Assembly (NCBI RefSeq): GCF_002443255.2 | Contig: NW_019211460.1 | Coordinates: 36,589,498-36,653,497, forward strand | Length of the DNA: 64,000 nt | Source: Varroa destructor | Taxonomy: Eukaryota > Arthropoda > Arachnida > Mesostigmata > Varroidae | Reading direction: 5' to 3' | Shown here: one piece after another, positions 23,495 through 37,100 of the stretch | Layout of the letters: each line of letters opens with the position of its first letter | How positions within the stretch are numbered: position 1 is the stretch's first letter | Notes under the pieces: model-generated | What the model saw: the letters and a program-made list of their open reading frames with translations, nothing else | Told to the model about the DNA's origin: nothing | The model's database searches: none | Made by a program: the position numbers and the translations under genes

Positions 23495-25100
23495 TTAGCA
23501 AGCCGTTGTACGATTATTGTTGCCATGGAGTGGGATGTAGGCGCGACCATTTGCTGTTGTTGGAAGTGTTCCGTTCTGGTTCGTAGTAAGGACTTTTCCA
23601 CCGACAGCTTTAACAGCTGGTACGCTGCTTGCTGCAGTGCTACCGTTGCCATCTGAAGGCGCAAACGACTGCACAATCGGTGTCAGACCAGCGAGCGACG
23701 TGAATCCGCTACTTTGCGCCGGTCGCGGCGCTGGTGTCAACATGACAACAGGCGGACCATCTCCGATCGCTTCCCGTTCGCTTAGTAATGGAACGATTGT
23801 CGGACTCTTTTCGCTGCCATAGTCGCTGTTGTTGTGCTTTGTTAACGACGACATCGGAGTGTTTTTGTGCCTCGGATGTCTCTCACTGCTATCCGAGTTC
23901 TCGCCACCGCTCTCTTCGCCCTCACCGTCTGAGATAACGTCGTCCGAAATGTAAAGATTGCTCTCTTCATCAAGATCGGCTATGTCGTGTCCGGCGGCGT
24001 CCGGCCCTCTGGGAGATTTGTGATCGCGGATAGAAGCGAGTCCTCCGCCATTTTTGTGTGACTGTGCCACAACGAGGGGCGTGCCTTCTCCTGACGTGCC
24101 TTGCCGATCCTCGAGATTTTCTTCGGGGCGCATCGTTCCTCGAAACGTTGTTGTGTAGTATGAAACCTCTTGGAATCTATCGTGCGTCTCATCCAACAGC
24201 ATGGAGACAATATCGGTGAACTTTGGTCGCGTTTTCGGCATGTACTGCCAACATAGCTTCATGATTTTATACAACTTATCCGGACAGTTATCTGGTCGTT
24301 CCATAATGTGGCGCGAAATGACCCACTTGAGCACCTGCTCATTACTCAGGCCTTGATAAGGCATGGTGGCCAGGGTGACCATCTCCCAAAGAACAACACC
24401 ATAACTCCACACGTCGCCTTGTGTTGTGAATATGCCATCTTTGAGAGATTCGGGGCTCATCCAGCGGACCGGCAGCAGGCCTTTTCCCCCTTTGCGGTAG
24501 TAGTCTGTCTCATAGATATCGCGGGTCATGCCGAAGTCACCTATTTTAACGGTGAGGTCAGTTGCTACCATACAATTTCGAGCTGCCAAGTCCCGATGAA
24601 CGTATTTAAGCGACGCAAGATATGCCATGCCGTCTGCAATTTCGGCAGCCATCTGAACTACTTGGCGGTACGTAGGGGGATCGCCTTTCGGGGCCTCTCC
24701 CTGGTCAGGCCTGTGGGAGCGCAAATAACTCTTCAGATCGCCATTTGACATTAGTTCCATAATGACGTACACCGGCTGGCCCTTACTAACTACACCTAGT
24801 AATTTGACAACGTGGTACGAATTGAAGCGTTTCATTGTTGACGCTTCTTGTAGAAACTCGTTTCTCTCATGTATCTGGGCGCCTTCGTTGACTGTCTTGA
24901 CTGCGCAATCCGTTTCTGGAACGCCGTTTAATTCGTATACAATTCCCTGGTACACCATTCCAAATGAGCCTTGACCCAGCTCATTGAGTAGCTGAATCTT
25001 GTCTCGTTGAACCTCCCACTCATCAGGCTCGTACGACGTACTCAGATATTCTGGATTCATCGAAGCGTATAGCACGCCATCAGGAATACCTCGGTTCAGC
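23495..25100 (-). CDS. InR: InR exon 10 (juxtamembrane, whole kinase, tail, stop)
   Basis: The acceptor is CTTCAAG. One 1.6 kb exon encodes the NPEY motif, the complete tyrosine kinase and the C-terminal tail to TAA at 23497-23495. The tail has acidic Ser-rich runs and no YxxM motif. Confidence 0.95.
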
Positions 25101-28100
25101 CTTGAAGATAAACATTCAAAAAAAATGCGCAAAATATTGTAAATATTAATGGCTGTTCTCAGGAGCAGTAGAAGCTATCCAGGCTAGGTTTGAGTAAAAT
25201 AGCAAAGAAAATCAAGAAACTTAGTAACATGACTACTATTTGCCCGCTCGATTAAATTAGCCAGTAGTTGATACTACGTTTGTTTCCTGCATTTAAAGTT
25301 AGTGGAACTCTGCTTGCAAAAGTGTATCTGTTGAAACAAGTTTTCAGGAAAAAAAATGATCTAAAAAGCTCTGCTAGATGTGAGTTGACCAAACATAACA
25401 AACGTGAAAGTTTGATTCAAAAAAGGATCTATTGTGTTAAGTTGTTTTCATCATTCTAATAAAACGAGTGTCTTAAGAAAGTTTTAACGCCATTAGTTCT
25501 TCATTGATGCCACCATCAAAACGAGATGTTAGGGATTGTTAAACGATCTAGTAGGCGTTTTGAAACATGAACAGACTAATACATCGACTCACCATCAACC
25601 TTCAAACAACTGTAAAAATTAAATCATATTAAGAATTAACTTTCAAAGAATACTATTTTTTTAAAGCCACTCGGTTTAATTCAATTGTTTACAGAAAGGA
25701 TGACCTGAGCATCCAAAATACGAAAGGCTAACCTCAAAAATTTAGTAGAAAGTGCGGATCTCTTGTTATGATGACGTAATGGTTAGCTAACTAATGCCAA
25801 CATTCGTAATAGCTTGGTGGGTAGCGTATTTGTCTGCTAACTTTAGCGGCACATTGCAGTCTAGGCTCGAATCCGAACATAGACACACTTCGTTTCGTGA
25901 TGGGAACCAGCCATCTGTCTGATAAATTGCCTAACAGTGACACCGGACGTAAGACTCGAAACACTCGAAAAAAAGTTAGCAGCGTGTTTGAATGAATATT
26001 AGCAAATAGATAACCACTTACTTCCTCTTTGCATAGTGGTAAACCCCGAATGAGGCTACCCCAAATATGACAAGAAAGATGATCGCGATCGAGACAAACA
26101 GCGTCACGTATCGCTGGCCCTCAGATGTATCGCGTACGTAGAAACTTTCGTACCGGGTCCAATTGCCAGCTCCACTCAAACTCGTGGCACGCACCCGGAA
26201 CGAGTAGTTGCCGGCTCCTAAACTGTCCAGTACACGACCGTGCACTTGTTGGTATTCCTTATGGTTGATACAAATCTGAATGGCCTTAGCCTGAAAGGAT
26301 CAATGAAGTTGGGTTTCTTTTTATTCCTTGCTGACGTTACTGATTTCCTAGGTTATATAAGGACAAACATAACAAACAAGAATCATGAACCATTCAATAC
26401 ACCTGCAATTTTTAGACTATATCATTTATGTAGCCTAACTGCGGTGTTTATGTCAGCGTCATTGTCCTAGCGATAATAACGATGAACTACAAGAAGTTTC
26501 GATTCCCAAAAATAAGGAGAAAGTAGCGAAAAAGAGTTGATCAGACTTAATAATTAAGATAACTAGTCAATTAATATATCTCTCTTCCATTTGTTTAACC
26601 TCGTATGCTAAAAATGCTGGCACCAAATAGTGCAAACTTACTCCATCAACGTCTCTTATGTACTCTAGTGTATAGCTGACAATGAAAGCGTTTGGACGTG
26701 GTGGAGGATCCCAGGTCACAAAGACATTGCCTTCACCGAGGTTTCCCGCACTGGCTGCGTGTTCTCCTTCCAAGGTAACATTCCCGCCACTCGCCGGAAC
26801 TCCTCGCTGTTCAACGCGAAGTGTGGAAATGTCGACATCGTCCGCTCCGCGCAGCTTAAGGGTACGTTGGACAACTCGTTGAGGTTTGGAACAGCACGTC
26901 TTTACGAGTTTGCCGTCAATGTTTACTTCAGTCTCAAAATGGCAAGATTCATCGCTTGACATTTCACTTTGGTAATGACAAGCGGCTACCTACAAACAAA
27001 TAAGGCCGGCAGAAAGAATTACAAAGTGGCATGGTTGATAATAGCGTCGAAAGTAGTTTTGGTTAATGGCTTACATTTGATTTTACGAATCTTTCCAGTG
27101 GAGACATCGATGATCGACAAGGAAGTTCCTCAAATGGTCAATACCCATAACACACTTTCTTGGAAAGAACGATAGAAGTTAATATCGGGAACTTCTCGTT
27201 AAAGCCGACGCTGAACTGACTAACCGACTGTCGACGTTTCTCATTCATTACCGCGTTGTACAACGATGCAGTAGTTCGTGTTTTCTGTATACGAAAAAAG
27301 TTCGTGTGTATGTAAACTAATCAACGTTAGGTCAAAACGAAACTACTGGAAATGGTTTCAGGACAATAAAAACCTAGCGTAAACTTAACTGTGTAAATTA
27401 GGACAAACGTTATCGGCCTGCTTCTCATAGTTGTTTTTCATTCACATGTTATATTTGGTATTGGAAGAAACTTGTTTTTTTCCTAGAATAACACTATAAA
27501 TATGTCACGACGGAATGCAATGCGTTCTTTTGTAGTTTGGTCCATTTTCGGCTGTCGGTTTTCTGCAGCCTCCAAAGAAATCTGAAGAATGAATATTACT
27601 GTGGAGCGAAGTCAATTGGGTATAGATTTGGGAGATTCGAAATTCACCATAATGGCGTAAAAGGCCTTGATTTTTGTCAGAAATCAGCGGGAAAGAGCAC
27701 CTATCATTAAGTTAATAGTTTTTGTTTTCGCACTTTTATACCTTTCGACTGTCCTGAATCCCTATCTTTGGCAACTTTGGTCTGGTATCATTTTAACGCT
27801 TAACCAACAAGTCTTTAACGAGTCTGCGCTTACCAAAATCGTTTTACAAATGATTACTTTTGGAGAGTATTTATTATTTACTGTTATTTGCGTATTAAAA
27901 AAAGGAAAGCTTTGAAAACCACTAGTGAGTGGTCGTAGGTCGCGAATCAAGTAGAGCGGAGATTGGAGCAAATAAAAATGACCGCCAAAAACTTCATTTA
28001 CAGCACGTGCACGCGGGACTGTGTCGAAATAGTGGGTCTATGTAGATTACTTTTTTATGCGAACAAAATGCGACTCACTGATATGACAGTAACTAGGTCA

Positions 28101-31100
28101 TTGAAAAATCTGCTTCAAACTGCGTAGCCATACCTCATGCGAACGTGATTCGAATCATGATCTTCACCCTGCCCCACGTGACGGCAAATGACTGTAAAGC
28201 ATGGGCTTCTCTAGCTATAATCACAGCCCTTTCTAGAATAAGAAACTCCCCCTTAGTTTTGTTAAATAACACACAGAATCATTCATGGCTCACGTACGGC
28301 TTCAACTATGACCCATATAACTCCACCTTGTAGGGCAGTATGGACCTTCAATCGATATTTTTCGATGATCAATCGATAAATTAATTCGGGCCATGTACAA
28401 AAGAGCCTTTAACAAATTATTTCCTTTCTTGAGCTGCTGATTGTTTTCCGTGATAGCGTTACGCAAACTTACATGCCTCCATAGACCCATCCTTACCTCT
28501 CCGTTTTTGCTTAAATAAAAATTCTAGATTTAACCTAGCATGAAAACTTCAAAATTTAGTCGGCTGATCTTGTAATACAAGGCCAGAGTTCGAGTTATGC
28601 ATTAGAAACCTATAACCAAACCCTAGAAGCAGACTATTCAAAAATTACCCACTTTCAAACCATAGATGTAACATTAGTTGCAATGAAGCATATCGCGTTT
28701 GTCTTTAGAGATTGTTACTCCAACAGTAAATCTTGTTTGTCACGCAAAACTGCACTCTATGGGCTCAATGATTTGACTAACCTCGATGATGTAATTTGTG
28801 AAGTGCCTTAGATTAGAAACCGAAGTTCGATCGCCCCTAATCCAGCGACAGAAGCTAGAAGCATCCTCTATATTGCTTGAGCAATTTTTGTAGTGGTCAG
28901 GGATGTTGCCCCAGTTTTCCTCAATCGCAGTTAGTGAGTTTTGTGAGACTTTCGTCGATGTCGCGGTCGTCGTCTGATCATCTAGGTCGTTGGGTTCTTT
29001 ACTCGCGTTCTCCGGAACGCTCCGCTTATGACGTCCAGATTTCTTTTTCCCTCTTTTACGGAAAATAAGATCGTGCAGCTCATCCTCAAACTCCATGGCT
29101 TCTTGTTTTTCTTGGCGGCTCAGCGTTTTTCGCAGTCGCGCATCACACTTACATTTACTGCAGTCAAGAACCCCAAGGGTGGCGTTCGACTTCTCTGTTT
29201 TGGGTGCAGTCGTGGGGTGAGGGGAATAGACTAAATCGACAATGAACAAGATAGTATTAATGATAAAGTAGCAAATGGACAGTAGTTCTGTTTTCTGGTT
29301 TGCTGCGGAAAAAAGAGTACGTCTTTGTATAGTACCATGAATTGTTCGGAACGTTTATCCAAATGGGTCCATGCCATTCTATTCTATCAATTGACTAATC
29401 GATCTACATATTATCAAATCCACTCTTCATTATGGGGAAAAAAAAACTGAAACTTTCTCACCCATTACCTGTTTACAGAACATCAGCCATACATGCATGC
29501 ATCCATCCATCCATTTCGACAATTCGTCGCTCACTGAAGTATGTGAGCGATGCAATCGTAACTAATTGATATTTGCTTTTTTGCTACTATTATCCTCTTG
29601 TTTATGCCATTTTGTTGTCGTCACGGGACGAAACAACTCTTATAATCGGCGTTACTATAACTAACGCTGTGTCATTCTGTCGTTGCTTTGTGTTCGCCTG
29701 TTTAGTGTTAAAAAAAAAACAAAGCAGAGTGAAGAGCTGTACAAAGCAGGCATTTGTCTTTCTGAACTATTGAGTCACGTCGTGCTGATAGGAGTGAGGG
29801 GGATTAAGTTGGCTTGAACCTCAAAGCTAGTTAGTTATGCACCAAGTTGTCTGAACTAACCGCTCTGTAGGATTCAATTTTATTATTATTGAAAATAGAT
29901 AAGCTATTATTTTGCCTTACGTCTATGGAAACCTACCGTGGTCTGTGCAGAAATCTCGGCGTGTCATATAGGCATCGATATCTTGCTGGACCAATCCAAC
30001 GACGAGGTACCACTCGACCTTTCCGGTTGGTTTATCAGGGGGGTCCCATCGAATGTCCATGTCATGAGGAGTAGTTGAATCTACGTAAATCTTTCGCGGC
30101 AGATTGGGTGGTCCCATCTTCGTTCGGAAATACTGAATCTTGGACTGCGCGGCTTTGCTTGATTCAATGAGCATCTCAGTCTTCACATAAACAGCATAAC
30201 GCGAAAAGGGCTCAAGATCATTCAATTCAATCTCTTCTTTGCCGGCCGATTCCGACCGCATTGCGTCGAGGTCCTTATAGGCAGTCGACCAATCATCTGA
30301 GCCGCAGGCATCACGACCATCAAATACCGTCACATTTACGTCTTCGGCACTGAAAGACAAATCGGAACACGATGTGCCATTCACAAAGAAACGGTAACGA
30401 GAAAAAAACAGCAGGAACTAAATTGAGTGTGAATGTAGTAAATATGTGATGCGTTTATTTATGAATTTACCGATGACTACTACCTTCCTGTCAGTCGGAA
30501 AGCTAAGTGAGTAACAGCAAAGAAATCGTGACGGTACAGAAAGAACGATGTGCGCTAACTATCTACACAGAAAGCGAGAACTTACACTCTCGCGTAGAAC
30601 ACCGTGTACGTATGCAGGTGCCTATGGTCTTCGAACACGTTTTCAATGTGCGTATCCCATTCAACGGAACACTTCTTCGCACGAATTTTATGGATCCTCA
30701 TCGGCAGTTCGACAACATCGCAGGGCATGCGGTCTCCGTTTGTTCGTTCGCTAACGTCCTGGTCCTTTAGTACAAGGGCTGAAAGGCCCGAGTTGTTCTT
30801 GAAGGTTTCGATGGTCTTATAGCAGAGTTTTTGGTTGTGATGGAAGTAGAGCTTGCCTGTTTTGATTCTGAAATTGGGCTTGGTTTTCCAATCCCAAAAC
30901 TCCTGCAAGTTGGCATTGTCCTGCACAAGGACTGAATAGTTGGTGGCCGCTTGGGTACCGTTTATGAGCCGTAAATTCTTGAAAAAAGCAAGCGAAACTA
31001 GGGAAGGTGTTCGGGCCACTTTTAGGTAGCCTTGGATCTCCTCGATATTACCCAAATACTCTTCAAGAGCCGTAGACACTCCTACGCCAGAAGTGATCTC

Positions 31101-34100
31101 GATATTCAGCCCACTATTGATTATAGTGCAGCCTTTAAGTGACTTGGCGTCATGAATAGATTTAATCGCACGATTCATGGTGCATACATGTGGACAGGGA
31201 CCTTTGCATTTTTCGCACGAGTGGGGCGCACCTTGCTTCGTTGTGTAACCAGCGGGACACTGTGGTAGGCACTCAGCTGTTGCACTGTCGTTAAATGCCT
31301 TAAAGTGTTTTACGAGCGCCGTCGTATAGTTTCTGCAGTCGGTCTCGCTTACACATCGTCGCCCATTCAACTGAGTATAGGACAAAAACAAATACTTAGA
31401 TTTTCACAAAAACCTATTGCAGTATTTTTTTTTTACAAATACAGATTGCAGATAGTATAAATTCAACTATTTGCGATAGTGTATCGTATAACTGTATATA
31501 ATATTGTGGCTTAAATACGCTTAATCACGCATTGCAACGTACATCTTGTCCTACCTGTTTAATTAACACTTATCAGTCGGGTGACGATAAAATCTCAAGA
31601 TAAGTACAAGAGCTACGCCGTTAACTGTGAGTCATAAACCAAAAATTATAACGCCACAGTAAAATGAAAGTCAGAATCAGACAAGATTAAAATATATCTT
31701 GCCTGATGGTTATATTTAAAAGCATTTGTGCTGTAAGAAAAAGTGTTGATAATCAGTTTTTGCCTTTACAGGCCACAATTTATTCTGAAGAGTCAAACAT
31801 CTTTTTTTTATTAGGTATAGTCGTTATTATCATAGGGAGTCCTTCATAAATTACGAATCATGCTAGTATCAAAAACATTACCATCTACATTTCATTGTCG
31901 CCCTAACTCACAACCGCCAAATCGTTATCACTACATTTTCGACTAAGACTTGCGGTCAACATTGTCATCCATTCCAGTCTGAATTTCATGAAGTTGGGTA
32001 GATGTACTAACTTGATTACGTGTTAAGCGCCCAACGACATGTGCGCCTACTGCTGGGTCAAAATATTACACATCAATTTCTCACGCTTATTTCGTTTAGC
32101 CTAACACTTAATGTGCGCGTCACAACAAATCGAGCAGGTCTTTGGGTCTTCAAAACAGGTTTTAGGCCCCATCGTAGAACTACACGCCAGTCCTGCTTTC
32201 ATTTTTTTCTAAATTTTCTCTATCGTGGAAGGTATTTCTTTGAAGATAGTTAACGTTCACAGGGGTAAAGTGCTGAGGACCGGATCTAATGAATATATGG
32301 CAATAATAGGCTTGTGGCAACGTGCTTTCCGATGAAACATAGAGATTGTTTGTAAAATGATTAAAAATTGAATGTAAACACTTCGATTAGTTCTGGGGGC
32401 CAGCCGTCGGAGGCAATACTTAAAGGCAGCGCCGGGCATTGACTTAAATCGGACTGTGAAAACGGGAATTGAAGTAATACAGACATTAAGCTTTTTGGCA
32501 GAATGAAGCAACGTGCGAAGTGGTGCCTTATCGTGATAAAAACAAAAAATAACCCGTGCCGTTCAGGCTTACTTTGGCGGATAGCATTTCCTAAAACTCC
32601 TCGGCAATAGTTGTTAATGACGGTAAAACCCATTCAGCATATCATTTCGATCTGGCATATTTATTCGGTCGGTTTTTAAGCGTTATTTGAACAATTGTAC
32701 TTTCTCCTCACCTTGTACATTCATATTTGGTCATCACTCGCATGCGTTCCGGTTCCCCTTTGACTGCGTCAAGATTCTTCTGCGACAGTAATTGACAGAT
32801 CCTTACATACTATGTAATTCAGCCCTTTCGATAGAGTCTTTGCTCTAAGCATTATCGCTTCCAAATGATCTCTTGAGACCCTAAAGGTTGTCCGACATGA
32901 TTCACGCGAGACGTCTCAATCTTTTGAAAGTTTCCCGGGGGTCGTTTGGCGATTCCCTGGCACTTGTATGCGTCGTGTTGAGTAATAATGTTGTACCCAT
33001 TTGCCCTTGTAGCACTAGCACCAGTTGTAAACCTTAACAAAAGCATGGTACATGCTCTTTGGTATAATTTTGTTTTACAAAAAACGAGAGACGGCCAAAG
33101 GTTACTTTATGACGCTCGCGAAATCGAACGCACACGATTTAGTGTTTTGAAATTTAGGCCCTGGGTAGCACTCCGGGAGCTGAGCAGCTCCGCAAATCGG
33201 CTGCCGGATCGGCCTTTGGCTGACGGAAGTCGTGGCAGTGAATATTATATATATGAATACGCGTATATGGACGGGCTGATTAGGATCAATTGTGTTCAAC
33301 AGCGCTCTTGTCCAGTGGTGAGTGAGAAAAAACCGTGTGCGGTTATTTCATCTAACAACAATCTGTCTGCTTTGCAGTAAACGATTTCCAGTTCTATAAG
33401 CTTCTCTAAGTTGAAAAGGTAAACCATGTCAAAGAAATATAGCTAATTTCAATATACATTCGAATCTCAGAACGCTGGACCCGACTCTTTAATTATATTG
33501 CAGTGTTTGTTGTGCATCTTTGCCTTTAGGAAAACGAAGAACGAATGTTGCCATAAATGAGAAGCGCTATATTCCACTGCCAAATATAACTGATAACATA
33601 GAAACGAAAAGTCGCGCTAGCTAATGATGCTCCAGCAACTATGACACTACTTACCGCATACGTGTTACTAGGACATTTGTCAACACATCGTCCTTTAAAT
33701 CGATACTTCTGACAGGCATAACAGTCCTGCGTGCCATTCGGGCTCTTGCAGCCTCCAAGACATTGCTTATCACAGCACGTCTTCATATCATCTGTACAGG
33801 TTGCATTTTGACTTTGACATAGGCACACTGCAAAGAATTGAAAAAGTCCATACCGTCAGTAAAACTGGTCTGCGAATAGTAATTATATAAATATTATTAT
33901 ATTTTTTATATATATTTATTATTTTATATAAATAATATAAAATAATAAAAATTCTGTCGGGCAATCGTAAGATCTGTTCAATACCGATCACGTTCTACGT
34001 GCTGTAAATATGCGTATCTTCTAATCGTACTAGTTGAACGGTTTTCAATAATTTGAAACGACGCTTTGCTACCAAAAAGCCCAGAATGTGGTCTCACTAC

Positions 34101-37100
34101 AACGATTCGTCGGTCGTAGACAATAAAGCACCATTGTAATAAATATTGTATATAATTTTATCTAGTACATGAACAGAAGGCGTTTTTACCACTTTTATAG
34201 TGTTAGGTACCGTCACGCTACCTTTTTGACAGGTTTCGTAGTTCCAGCAAAGGTAACTCTGTCCTGTTTTGTCCGGAGGACAGCTACTCTGACAGCCAGG
34301 ACAGATGCTCCGATCTCGATTGTAGATGTTGTCTACTGGAGGTGCTGACGGGTCTTGCGTGATCTGAGACCAATCGATACTATCCACGTGGCACAAGCGA
34401 TTATTCTTTTCAATTCGAACGCCTCCGCGCATGATGTGCGTTAAACTCCTCAAACCCAACTGTAGCAGAGGAATTGAAATAAAGCTAATGTCAAATTATC
34501 AGGCAGCAATCTATTAAGTGCTAAAAACTAAAGTTATTTGTAAAATGGCATACATTTACAAAGTATCATCTGCTCGTAGTTATTCAATCCTCCTAAGCAA
34601 TAAAAAAAGAAAAAAAAAAACGCTTAATTTTAAGCATATTGTTTTGTATTATTTGCATACTCACAGTCTTTGCGCCCTGAGAGCTACCTCTCGTATTTAA
34701 GATATGAAAGCAATCGAAATCAGATGAACTTGACCAAGAACATATGGGCGGAAGCCATTGCTCAGTTCCGTCTTAAGCCCTGGTTGTGTTGAGAAGGTCG
34801 TGCGCTATTGTTGAATACACGGTATGCTGTCACTCACATAGGTGAGACCAGAAAAAGTCTACTAAAATTGACGCTTTGCTATTTAGCTAATAGCTTTTTC
34901 CAACCGGTCCATCTACGAGCATCAGCGCATCCATCCGGCATTGCCATAGGAGCTGGCTTCTCTCCTACCCGACGTCATTTCTTCTCGGGTAGGTAGGCTA
35001 CTGAGCCTGATCTAGGTTTCGCCAATAACGACGACAGGCTCCAAGTCAGTTTCGTGTTGATAATCGCCGCGCAAATTATTTTTAGGATAGACCACACGTA
35101 TTTCTAGTTGTGGAATCACTCCAAACGGAACCGATGTTTGCTCCTCTTTCTTATATTCAGTATTTTCATTATAGTTTCACAACACGCGCTCGGAAAGGTT
35201 TCATGTTGGGCTGACAGAAAACATTGTCCACGCTCTCTTCGCCCCTAAAGCTTCCGTGACCGCACTATCCGTTTGAGGTCTTCAACCTCCTAATTTATGC
35301 TGCAGTGGAACAATGCTGTTTCCCAGGAACTTTACCATTGGGCGCCAATTTTCCGCGCCAAATGACAACATGTTTGCTTCCGAACTCAGTATTATTTTCT
35401 GGTGTCACTCCATCACCACTATATTCGTAAATAGCAAAGGATTCGAGGTAAATATTTACCACATCCCGTCTCTTAATAGTGCTTAATTATTCAGATATAA
35501 ATTTATCCATACAAGAAACAAGCCATTATTAAACCTCCTCGTCGGATTAGTTTTTCCGGAGTAGCAACTATTGTTCATGAGATTATACTACTATTACATT
35601 CAATTCAAAGTTCAGTAGTTGAATCTAAGCATGGTCTGCTTGCAGGATAATGATTGCTTGGTCTGTCAGTGCTATACAAGTAAACGTAGGGCGTTGCTTA
35701 CCGTTGTCATGAGTGGGTTTTCGTAGATGACCAGCGCATATTGACCAACGAATAGATCCATTCCCCTGATAACAGCTAGATTCGGAAAAAGTCGGGTCAT
35801 GTTGTTCAGATGCGAGCGAAATACTACCACGTAACCGGTTATCTCGCGGAGCTCAGGAAAGCTATAGTTTAGATTATCGGGCTCATCAGGCTTCTTCGGA
35901 TTTCGGTATTGAAGTACAGCGATAACAAGATTGCCTTCGATGACACTACAATTTCGAAGCTGTTCAAAGTTCGACGGGTTGTTTCTGATTTCTACTGTTG
36001 GACATACTGCAAAATTAATCAATTGACAAAAAAAAAATTACAATTATTAGTTAGTAGATAATAGGTTCCTAATGCTATGCTAGTTAAGCATACGAATATA
36101 GGAAGTTATTTGTTATATTGTGGACGGGTCAAACCTAACTGCGTATTGAACCGGATTCAGATTATGAAAAAATACCGCTTCTGAGTTTGGACGGGCTTGG
36201 CAATGTGCCTACTATAAGCTATGTAGATAATAACGCTATAAACATCACAAATAAGCTATTATGTACACAGCAGTATAAAGTAGACTCCGGTAGACGGCCA
36301 CGCTGCAGCTTCACTGTTTCCGGAATACGCTTGATCTGTATGGTAGGCTTAATGAATGAAGGCGTTCAGCAGCTTCGTAACACGGACTCACTCGCTAACG
36401 ACTAAAATTTGCGATTTTAACGATTAAAATACCTCACGCTGCAAAAGTACGCTTCGGGGCTGCGCAATTTCATATATCAGACTGTACGTATTGCCGTAAG
36501 TTAGATTCATTGGTGATCACCGACAAATACTGGCTAAAATTAATGGAAAAGTGTTTGAATGAAGTGTTAACAAAAAAATGTGCTTGGCAGTAAAAAAGAA
36601 TTTATTTGAAAAAAAAATCTGTCAGTATATTCAAACCCTGTTATAGAGGAAACTCTGTTAGGTCACTATCGGAAAAAAGGACCTAGTTCCTATAGGACCT
36701 AGTGAACGCAATCGCCAAAAACATTATTTGTTTATGGCAACTTTTAAATTCGAAAACTTTTTGTATAAAGGCAGATTTATATAAAGGCATTTGCCATGTG
36801 GCATATACATGAAAAAATTCACACGAAAAATAGGAAGTTTGCAAAATACGTAAAGGATAAGTAAGGACACGACAGGTAGTAGAACTAAGCGATGGTGGCG
36901 TATCGACTTTTCGATTGATTGTGATACTTTCGATAGCCCCTATCGATTTTAATGCAAAGCAATCGAAAAGCAATTTCATTTGCCCAAATATGTTGTCAAA
37001 TAACACAACGAGCATCGACAAATAATATAAACAAAATTCAATATCTTGCCTGATTATTTAGTAATTATGCAGCAAACTGTTAATACCGTTTACCTTTAAT

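Noticed and set aside
23422..23676. 84-codon frame over the end of the receptor gene
   Set aside because: It overlaps the last InR exon in another frame and reads through the G-run; a shadow of real coding sequence.
24308..24748. 146-codon plus-strand ORF antisense to the InR kinase
   Set aside because: Mirror of the conserved kinase coding strand, with no motif of its own.
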